Below are positions 1-4,574 of a stretch of DNA of 8,051 nt, one piece after another. The translations under genes were made by a program, and so were the position numbers. Within the stretch, counting starts at the first letter, position 1; every line of letters begins with the position of its first letter. Origin of the DNA: Gemmobacter sp. Its GTDB lineage: Bacteria; Pseudomonadota; Alphaproteobacteria; Rhodobacterales; Rhodobacteraceae. The stretch lies in assembly GCA_003509785.1 (NCBI GenBank), contig DOMY01000141.1, forward strand, positions 7,296 to 15,346, read 5' to 3'. The notes under the pieces were generated by a model. The model was given only the letters and a program-made list of their open reading frames with translations, was not told where the DNA came from and did no database searches.

Positions 1-3
1 CGC

Positions 4-600
4 ATGGACAGTCATTCCCGCCTTGTCGGATGGCTGAAGGTTGCCCTGCCGCTGATGGCGCTGGCGATCCTGTCGACGCTGTTTCTGGTGGCGCGCAAGG
101 TCGATCCGGATGCAGCACTGCCCTATGCCGAGGTGGATATTGCCGAACGCATCCGCGAACCGCGCATGACGGATGCGGCCTATGCCGGCGTCACCAAGGA
201 CGGATCGCGCATCACCGTCACCGCCACAGAGGCGCGGCCGGGCGATGGCAGCGGCGCATCGGCGGCGAAGGTATCGGCACAGCTGGCGACGCCCGATGGT
301 GCCCATACCGCGCTGACCGCCGGGGCGATGCAGGTGGAACAGCAGGCGGGCCAAGTTCTGCTGCAAAGCGGCGTGCTGGTGGCCACATCGACCGGATATG
401 AATTGCGCACCGATGCCATGCGGCTGGCGCTGGACCGGACCGGGGCGGAAAGCCTGGGTCCGGTGGAAGGATTCGGCCCGCCGGGGCGCATTACGGCGGG
501 CGGGATGCAGATAAGCCCCTCGGAAGCCGGCAAGGGGGAGTATCTTCTGGTTTTCAATGGCCGGGTCACCCTGATATACGATCCGCAATCAGATCGCTGA
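4..600 (+). CDS. lptC: LptC, inner-membrane anchor of the LPS export bridge
   Basis: LptC is a bitopic inner-membrane protein that receives lipopolysaccharide from the LptB2FG transporter and passes it to periplasmic LptA. The 198-residue reading has a short polar N-terminus, one hydrophobic segment at about residues 11-30 (WLKVALPLMALAILSTLFLV region) and then a periplasmic beta-rich domain. That domain ends in the stretch GPVEGFGPPGRITAGGMQI (about 152-170), typical of LptC/OstA-like jellyroll proteins. Length is close to the usual LptC (about 190 residues). lptA follows a few bases after the stop and lptB after that, which strongly supports the call in a fast-evolving family. Caution on the start: only three bases precede this ATG and the frame is open through them, so the true start could lie a few codons upstream, outside the window. 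No ribosome-binding site can be judged. Confidence 0.88.
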   Translation: MDSHSRLVGWLKVALPLMALAILSTLFLVARKVDPDAALPYAEVDIAERIREPRMTDAAYAGVTKDGSRITVTATEARPGDGSGASAAKVSAQLATPDGAHTALTAGAMQVEQQAGQVLLQSGVLVATSTGYELRTDAMRLALDRTGAESLGPVEGFGPPGRITAGGMQISPSEAGKGEYLLVFNGRVTLIYDPQSDR

Positions 601-607
601 GGCCATG

Positions 608-1099
608 ATGTTTACGCTTTTCCGTGCCGTGACCCTGCTCTGCGCCCTTGGCGCAGCATCCGGCGCAATGGCGCAGCAGGCCTCGGTGGCCTTCGGTGGC
701 CTGAAACAGGATACCACCCTGCCGGTCGAGGTGCAGGCCGACAGCCTGGCCGTGAATCAGGCGGATGGATCGGCGGTCTTCACCGGCAATGTTCTGGTGG
801 GTCAGGGCGAGATGCGGCTGTCTGCGGCCAGTGTGCGCGTGGAATATGACGACGGCGGCAAGGCGATCCGGCGGCTGCACGCCACCGGCGGCGTGACGCT
901 GGCCAGCGCCTCTGAGGCCGCCGAAGCGCGCGAGGCCGTCTATACCATCGACAGCGGCGAAGTGGTGATGACGGGCGATGTGCTGCTGACCCAGGGGCAA
1001 AGCGCCATTGCGGGCCAGAAACTGGTGATCGACCTGAAGGCAGGCACCGGCGTGATGGAAGGCCGGGTATCCACCGTCTTTGTGCCGGGGAAAAAGTGA
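608..1099 (+). CDS. lptA: LptA, periplasmic LPS transport bridge protein
   Basis: LptA is the soluble periplasmic protein that polymerises head to tail to carry lipopolysaccharide between LptC and the outer-membrane LptD/E complex. The product has a classic Sec signal peptide: a basic residue near the N-terminus, a hydrophobic core (AVTLLCALGAASG) and a likely signal peptidase I cut after AMA, about residue 22. An OstA/LptA-type beta domain follows, starting at PVEVQADSLAVNQADGSAVF and continuing with FTGNVLVGQGEMRLSA. Two adjacent ATGs exist, at 605 and 608. The GAGG at 599-602, partly inside the lptC stop, is 2 bases from the first and 5 from the second, so I prefer 608 (163 residues). The stop overlaps the lptB start by one base (TGATG). 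The protein is somewhat shorter than E. coli LptA. Confidence is high from signal peptide, domain and neighbours together. Confidence 0.92.
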   Translation: MFTLFRAVTLLCALGAASGAMAQQASVAFGGLKQDTTLPVEVQADSLAVNQADGSAVFTGNVLVGQGEMRLSAASVRVEYDDGGKAIRRLHATGGVTLASASEAAEAREAVYTIDSGEVVMTGDVLLTQGQSAIAGQKLVIDLKAGTGVMEGRVSTVFVPGKK

Positions 1100-1848
1100 T
1101 GCCCTTTGATTCGGCCAATGTGGCTGCGGGCCTGCAGGTGCGCAACCTGCGCAAAAGCTACAAGAAGCGCCCGGTGATCCGCGATGTCACGCTGGATCTG
1201 CACCGGGGCGAGGTTGTGGCGCTGCTGGGCCCCAACGGATCGGGCAAGACCACCTGTTTTTACGCCATTGCCGGCCTTGTGACGCCCGAGGGCGGGCAGG
1301 TGCTGATTGATGGCAAGGATGTGACCGCGCTGCCGATGTACCGCCGCGCCCGGCTGGGCGTGGGCTATCTGCCGCAGGAAATGTCGATCTTCCGGGGGCT
1401 GTCGGTCGAGGACAATATTCTGGCCGTGCTGGAGATCCGCGAATCCGACCCCCATACCCGGCGCGAACGGCTGGAAGAGCTGTTGTCGGATTTTTCGATC
1501 ACCCATCTGCGGCGGGAGCCAGCCCTTGCGCTGTCGGGTGGCGAGCGGCGGCGGGTGGAAATCGCGCGCTGCCTGGCAGCCGATCCGAAATATCTGCTGC
1601 TGGATGAACCTTTTGCCGGGGTGGACCCGATCGCCGTGGGCGAGATTCGCCATCTGGTGCAGGATCTGAAATCGCGCGGGCTGGGCGTTCTGATCACCGA
1701 TCACAACGTGCGCGAAACGCTGGAGATCGTGGACCGCGCCTATATCCTGCATGACGGCACCGTGCTTATGAACGGCACCACGGACGAGATCGTGGCCGAT
1801 GAAACCGTGCGCCGCGTCTATCTGGGCGAGAACTTCCGCATGGTCTGA
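1099..1848 (+). CDS. lptB: LptB, ATPase of the LPS export ABC transporter
   Basis: LptB is the cytoplasmic ATPase that dimerises and, with LptF and LptG (not in this window), extracts lipopolysaccharide from the inner membrane. All ABC ATPase motifs are intact in the 249-residue reading: Walker A GPNGSGKT (44-51), Q-loop Gln93 in YLPQEMSIFRGL, signature LSGGE (145-149), Walker B YLLLDEP with catalytic Glu170, D-loop AGVD, and switch His202 in TDHNV. The order LPQE-SIFRGLSVEDNI and the C-terminal VRRVYLGENFRM are characteristic of LptB rather than of generic branched-chain amino acid importers. I chose ATG 1099, which shares one base with the lptA stop. A GTG one codon earlier (1096) is also possible. 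The overlap implies translational coupling with lptA. A possible terminator follows directly. Confidence 0.97.
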   Translation: MPFDSANVAAGLQVRNLRKSYKKRPVIRDVTLDLHRGEVVALLGPNGSGKTTCFYAIAGLVTPEGGQVLIDGKDVTALPMYRRARLGVGYLPQEMSIFRGLSVEDNILAVLEIRESDPHTRRERLEELLSDFSITHLRREPALALSGGERRRVEIARCLAADPKYLLLDEPFAGVDPIAVGEIRHLVQDLKSRGLGVLITDHNVRETLEIVDRAYILHDGTVLMNGTTDEIVADETVRRVYLGENFRMV

Positions 1849-1850
1849 GC

Positions 1851-1868
1851 GGGCAGCTGCCCCTTTTT
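1851..1868 (+). terminator. Possible Rho-independent terminator after lptB
   Basis: Two bases after the lptB stop is the perfect 12-base palindrome GGGCAGCTGCCC (1851-1862), then one C and five Ts (1864-1868). As RNA it can form a 4-bp GGGC/GCCC stem with an AGCT loop, or 5 bp if the inner A-T closes. The stem is short for an intrinsic terminator, but its position and T-run fit. It would separate the lpt genes from hpf-ptsN, which has its own candidate promoter. Partial read-through is plausible. Confidence 0.45.
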
Positions 1869-1888
1869 ACGCAAGCGTCACGAAGCAG

Positions 1889-1918
1889 TTGACAACCAGC
1901 GCTGCCCGGTCTCCAAAT
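1889..1918 (+). promoter_or_regulatory. Weak candidate promoter with consensus -35 box
   Basis: A perfect TTGACA lies at 1889-1894, about 40 bases after the lptB stop. The -10 side is poor: at a spacing of 18 bases the hexamer is CCAAAT (1913-1918), matching three of six consensus positions. Alphaproteobacterial housekeeping promoters tolerate weak -10 boxes, so this could drive hpf with a long leader. It could also be chance. It is less convincing than the TATAAA candidate nearer the gene. Confidence 0.22.
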
Positions 1919-1988
1919 ACGGGGATGCGAGCGTCAACCGCCCCTTTCACCACAGCCCCGCAGGCAGGTTTCTGCCCCCGCTCCTCTG

Positions 1989-2017
1989 GTGTCAAGGTAT
2001 TGGCGGACCCATATAAA
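1989..2017 (+). promoter_or_regulatory. Candidate hpf-ptsN promoter
   Basis: TATAAA at 2012-2017 sits in an AT-rich patch that stands out in this GC-rich DNA. Exactly 17 bases upstream is GTGTCA (1989-1994), matching four of six positions of the housekeeping -35 box. Transcription would start near 2024, giving a leader of about 58 bases before hpf that contains the inverted repeat at 2035-2049. The bases CCCATAT (2008-2014) also resemble the -10 element of heat-shock sigma factors (RpoH). No matching CTTGAA-like -35 is evident, so which sigma factor is used is open. Confidence 0.45.
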
Positions 2018-2034
2018 ATTCATCAGCGGGTAAC

Positions 2035-2049
2035 CCTGCATGATGCAGG
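2035..2049 (+). repeat. Inverted repeat in the hpf leader
   Basis: CCTGCAT-G-ATGCAGG is a perfect 7-base inverted repeat around a single central base. In RNA it can form a 6-bp stem (CCTGCA/TGCAGG) with a TGA loop. It lies about 18 bases downstream of the TATAAA box and ends 21 bases before the ribosome-binding site AAGGAGG, so it is probably near the start of the hpf mRNA. It could be a dyad operator for a dimeric regulator or a 5' stabilising hairpin. There is no T-run, so it is not a terminator. Confidence 0.4.
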
Positions 2050-2081
2050 ATGTGCCTTGCTGCCATCGTGAAGGAGGAGCC

Positions 2082-2657
2082 ATGCGTTACCAGATCAGCG
2101 GAAAACAGATCGACATCGGTGAGGCACTTCAGACCCATGTGAAGGCCGAACTGGGCGAGGTGGTGGATAAATACGCCCAACGCCCGACCGAGGTTGTGAT
2201 CGTCTTTTCGCGCACTGCGCATGAGTATTATTGCGAGGCCACGATCCATCTTTCGACGGGTCTGAACGCGGCGGCCAAGGGCCATGCGTCAGAAATCTAT
2301 GCGGCCTTCGAGGCCTGCCGCGAAAAGATGGACAAGCAGCTGCGCCGCTACAAGCGCCGCCTGCGCGACCATCACCGTGACCGCACGGCACCTGTTGAAT
2401 TCGACGGTGGTTCCTCCTATATCCTCGCCGCATCTGAAGAGCCCGAGGATAACGAAGCCACCGAAATGCAGCCCATCGTGATTGCCGAGATGGAGACGAA
2501 GATCCCTTCGATCACCGTCGGCGAAGCCGTGATGCAGCTGGAACTGGGTGCGCAGAAGATGCTCGTGTTCCGCAATGAAGGACACGGTGGGGTGAACGTC
2601 GTATATCGCCGCGAAGATGGCAATATCGGCTGGATCGACCCGCGCAACAGCAAGTGA
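2082..2657 (+). CDS. hpf: Long-form ribosome hibernation promoting factor (HPF)
   Basis: This is a long-form HPF (S30AE family), which binds the small ribosomal subunit in stationary phase or stress and joins ribosomes into inactive 100S dimers. The 191-residue protein has an N-terminal ribosome-binding domain (about 1-100: MRYQISGKQIDIGEALQTHV, ending in the basic run RRYKRRLRDHHRDR). An acidic linker follows (about 117-128, SEEPEDNEATE), then a C-terminal dimerisation domain (about 131-188) with VGEAVMQLELGAQKMLVFRN and GNIGWIDPR. The start at 2082 is set by a strong ribosome-binding site AAGGAGG (2071-2077) and by the family's usual N-terminus. An in-frame ATG at 2040 would add 14 untypical residues and lacks such a site. 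ptsN follows after 31 bases, a widespread pairing. A candidate promoter and inverted repeat lie upstream. Confidence 0.96.
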   Translation: MRYQISGKQIDIGEALQTHVKAELGEVVDKYAQRPTEVVIVFSRTAHEYYCEATIHLSTGLNAAAKGHASEIYAAFEACREKMDKQLRRYKRRLRDHHRDRTAPVEFDGGSSYILAASEEPEDNEATEMQPIVIAEMETKIPSITVGEAVMQLELGAQKMLVFRNEGHGGVNVVYRREDGNIGWIDPRNSK

Positions 2658-2671
2658 CGCGCCCGCGCGTC
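2656..2671 (+). repeat. GC-rich hairpin between hpf and ptsN
   Basis: GACGCGC-CC-GCGCGTC is a perfect 7-base inverted repeat that begins inside the hpf stop codon (2655-2657). It ends 17 bases before the ptsN start. As RNA it gives a 6-bp GACGCG/CGCGTC stem with a four-base loop. There is no T-run, so it is unlikely to terminate transcription fully. It could protect the hpf message from 3' decay or set the hpf:ptsN ratio. Confidence 0.4.
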
Positions 2672-2688
2672 CATGACAGGCGACCCTG

Positions 2689-3153
2689 ATGGAACTTTCG
2701 AAGATTCTGAACCCACAGGCCGTCAGGGTCGTAAGTCAGATGACCAGCAAGAAGCGCCTGTTCCAGGAGCTGGGCGAAATGGCGGGTTCGGCCTACAAGC
2801 TGAGCGCGGCCGTCGCCACGGATGGTCTGCAGGAACGTGAGAGCCTTGGCCCCACAGGTGTGGGCCATGGCATCGCCCTGCCCCATGCCCGGCTGGAAGA
2901 CCTGCCGGGTATCGTGGGGGTTTTCGTGCGGCTGGAAAAACCGCTGGATTATGACAGCGTGGACCGCCAGCCTGTCGATCTGGTGTTCGGGCTGTTCGCC
3001 CCCAAGGATTCGGGCGTGGAACATCTGAAGGCGCTGGCGCTGGTCAGCCGCACCATGCGCGACAGCGGCATCTGCGCCAAGCTGCGCGCGAATACCGATC
3101 CGTCGAAGCTTTATGCCATCCTGACGGAAACCCGCGCGCCGCAGGCGGCCTGA
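2689..3153 (+). CDS. ptsN: PtsN, EIIA component of the nitrogen phosphotransferase system
   Basis: PtsN (EIIA-Ntr) is the terminal phosphoacceptor of the PTS-Ntr relay (PtsP to PtsO to PtsN). It regulates other proteins such as potassium transport and stress systems and does not transport sugar. The 154-residue protein has normal family length and opens with the typical MELSKILNPQAVRVV. The active-site block is ESLGPTGVGHGIALPHAR (51-68), and His66 is the expected phosphorylation site. The C-terminal half (DLVFGLFAP, HLKALALVSRTMRD) matches the PTS EIIA type-2 fold. The start is ATG 2689 with only a weak ribosome-binding site (CAGG, 2677-2680), so expression may depend on hpf translation or transcription. 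The gene is complete and its usual upstream partner hpf is present, while rpoN, often in the same cluster, is not. It is followed by a convergent gene. Confidence 0.95.
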   Translation: MELSKILNPQAVRVVSQMTSKKRLFQELGEMAGSAYKLSAAVATDGLQERESLGPTGVGHGIALPHARLEDLPGIVGVFVRLEKPLDYDSVDRQPVDLVFGLFAPKDSGVEHLKALALVSRTMRDSGICAKLRANTDPSKLYAILTETRAPQAA

Positions 3154-3193
3154 CCGGGCGCCCGCCGGTCAACAGGCCTGCCCGTCAGCGGGC
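3152..3193. terminator. Possible shared termination zone between convergent genes
   Basis: The 31-base gap between ptsN and the convergent sulfotransferase gene contains overlapping GC-rich dyads. GACCGG (3152-3157) pairs with CCGGTC (3165-3170) and encloses part of the 10-base palindrome CGGGCGCCCG (3155-3164). A second stem, GCCCG (3180-3184) with CGGGC (3189-3193), has a TCAG loop that includes the minus-strand stop codon. Neither has a clear T-run on either strand, so factor-independent termination is uncertain. The symmetry and location suggest bidirectional ending or 3' end protection. Confidence 0.33.
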
Positions 3194-4573
3194 CTGCCAG
3201 CGGCCAAAGCCGAAGCCCATGTAATCGCGGGCGCAAGCTTCGCGCGTGGCATCCTCGATCTCGTCATCATAAAGCTGGGCCAGAAGCGGATCTGCGGTTT
3301 CGGCCAGAAAATCCGGGGCGGTTTGCCCCAGTTCGGCGGCCAGAAAGGCCAGCCCGCTGGCAAGCCGGTCTTCGCGCAGCACCAGATCCGGCCCCTGAAA
3401 CTGGGCAAAGCCCTGCAGGATCGCGGTCTGGCTGGCCAGATGCGCGTCAATCTTCTGGCCGGTCTGACCAGAGAGATAGGGTTTGAGCCAGCGCAGGAAG
3501 GCCAGAAACCCCTGGCGCTGCGCCTCTGCCCCGGCGCCAACCTCGGGCAGCGGCAATTGATAGGCTTTCACCAGAAGGCGGCGCAGCCCGGCATCATCCT
3601 GCCCCTGCACCACCCGCTGATAGGCGCCCCAGGCCCGGGGCAGCGGGTGACGGATCACCGTAAAACTGCGATGACCGGGATGGGTGCGTTTCCACTGGCG
3701 CAGGGTTTTCTGCACGAAGCGGCCGGTCAGCGGCGCCCCCAGCGCAGCAAGCCAGGCGGTGATCGCATCTTCCGGCCCGCCCTTCACCGGCATGAACAGC
3801 GCGCCTGCATCAGAGGCCACGAAGGACGGGATGGCCGCCGTGCGCCGGGGTTCGAAATTTGGGCTGCGCGACAGGTTGAAACGATCCAGCCGGGCCAGCG
3901 CCTGTTCCATCGCCGGGGCATTGACCACCTTTTCGGTGATGTCTTCGGGGTTCTGCTTTTTCAGCTTGGGGTCCAGCGCCTCCAGCCGGGCGGGCACCCC
4001 CAGGAAAGCGGCAAGGCCGTTCAGCACGGCCAGATCGTTCAGATCTTCGTAATCAATATAGAAAGCGGTCTGGCCAGAGGTCTGCAGCCTGTTCAGCAGC
4101 GTGACCTGAAATTCCTGCAGGGCGCGCAGATGGCGTTCAAATTCATCGGCATCGAATTCCACCCGCGCGGTTTTCAGCTTGGAGGCGTTGGTCAGCCGCC
4201 ATTGCCCGGTATCCTGCGCGATTTTCAGGCTGACATAGCTTTCCACCGGATTGCGGGTCAGGATGATCTTGGCGCAGGCCGGATCGGCCAGAACCGCGTC
4301 GATCACCCGGGCGTCGTGATCGTGGAACAGGCGAAACCCGGCTAGCCCGGCGGTTTCGGCCCGCATCCGTGCCAGAAACCCCAGCGGATCGGCATCCCGC
4401 GCCGCAAGGTCGATGCCGAACAGGCTTGGGTTATCCTTCTTGCCGATGAAATGCGGGTTGAACAGCTCGCCATGGCAGGTCACCCCCTCCAGCGCGTTCA
4501 GGTTCGCCTCCAGGAAATTGGAGCCGGTGCGCATTTCGGCAAACATCACGAAAGAGGTGAATTGCAGCGTCAC
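3185..4573 (-). CDS. Sulfotransferase-like protein with two sulfotransferase domains
   Basis: This is probably a carbohydrate sulfotransferase of the Stf0/NodH type, which moves sulfate from PAPS to a sugar hydroxyl. The N-terminal half (about 1-235) carries a candidate 5'-phosphosulfate loop EMRTGSNFLEANL (13-25) and a candidate 3'-phosphate motif ILTRNPVESYVSLKIAQDTG (about 104-123); the AQDTGQW ending resembles Stf0 enzymes. A second region (about 245-462) looks like another sulfotransferase-type domain: SFTVIRHPLPRAWGAYQRV (303-321) resembles the FxxVRNPxxRxxSxY motif of Sulfotransfer_2 proteins, and it ends in DYMGFGFGRW. No clear P-loop is visible in this second half. The start is a GTG one base after the stop of the upstream gene, which implies coupling; the next in-frame ATG would cut just before the PAPS loop. 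It is the last gene of the minus-strand glycan cluster. Substrate unknown. No signal peptide or membrane segment is apparent. Confidence 0.8.
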   Translation of the reverse strand: MTLQFTSFVMFAEMRTGSNFLEANLNALEGVTCHGELFNPHFIGKKDNPSLFGIDLAARDADPLGFLARMRAETAGLAGFRLFHDHDARVIDAVLADPACAKIILTRNPVESYVSLKIAQDTGQWRLTNASKLKTARVEFDADEFERHLRALQEFQVTLLNRLQTSGQTAFYIDYEDLNDLAVLNGLAAFLGVPARLEALDPKLKKQNPEDITEKVVNAPAMEQALARLDRFNLSRSPNFEPRRTAAIPSFVASDAGALFMPVKGGPEDAITAWLAALGAPLTGRFVQKTLRQWKRTHPGHRSFTVIRHPLPRAWGAYQRVVQGQDDAGLRRLLVKAYQLPLPEVGAGAEAQRQGFLAFLRWLKPYLSGQTGQKIDAHLASQTAILQGFAQFQGPDLVLREDRLASGLAFLAAELGQTAPDFLAETADPLLAQLYDDEIEDATREACARDYMGFGFGRWQAR

Positions 4574-4574
4574 G

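Larger units (their letters stand above)
1869..2081 (+). other. Intergenic region between lptB and hpf
   Basis: This is the only sizeable gap in the window (233 bases from the lptB stop, including the terminator). It is more AT-rich and T-rich than its surroundings and shows no convincing small gene. Besides the two candidate promoters and the leader inverted repeat, it has a small GGCAG-GTTT-CTGCC stem at 1963-1976 without a T-run. Two near-identical decamers, GCAAGCGTCA (1871) and GCGAGCGTCA (1927), lie 56 bases apart. I see no trace of rpoN, which occupies this place in many relatives outside the Rhodobacterales. Confidence 0.6.

Noticed and set aside
940..1752. A 270-codon minus-strand open frame.
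   Set aside because: It is antisense to lptA and lptB, which have complete family signatures; the His/Gln-rich product is typical of a shadow frame.
1871..1936. Near-identical decamers GCAAGCGTCA and GCGAGCGTCA 56 bases apart, considered as paired operator sites.
   Set aside because: They are only two short copies with one mismatch, not placed relative to the better promoter, and could easily arise by chance.
1799..2071. A 90-codon plus-strand frame spanning the lptB end and the gap before hpf.
   Set aside because: It starts inside lptB in another frame, has no domain or ribosome-binding site, and would run through the candidate terminator and promoters.
2040..2081. Upstream in-frame ATGs for hpf that add 14 residues (MMQDVPCCHREGGA).
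   Set aside because: The added residues are not typical of the family, the ATGs sit inside the dyad, and AAGGAGG is ideally placed for ATG 2082.
3323..4345. A 340-codon plus-strand open frame.
   Set aside because: It is antisense to the sulfotransferase-like gene, with no domain, no ribosome-binding site and a repetitive Gln/Gly/Arg-rich composition.
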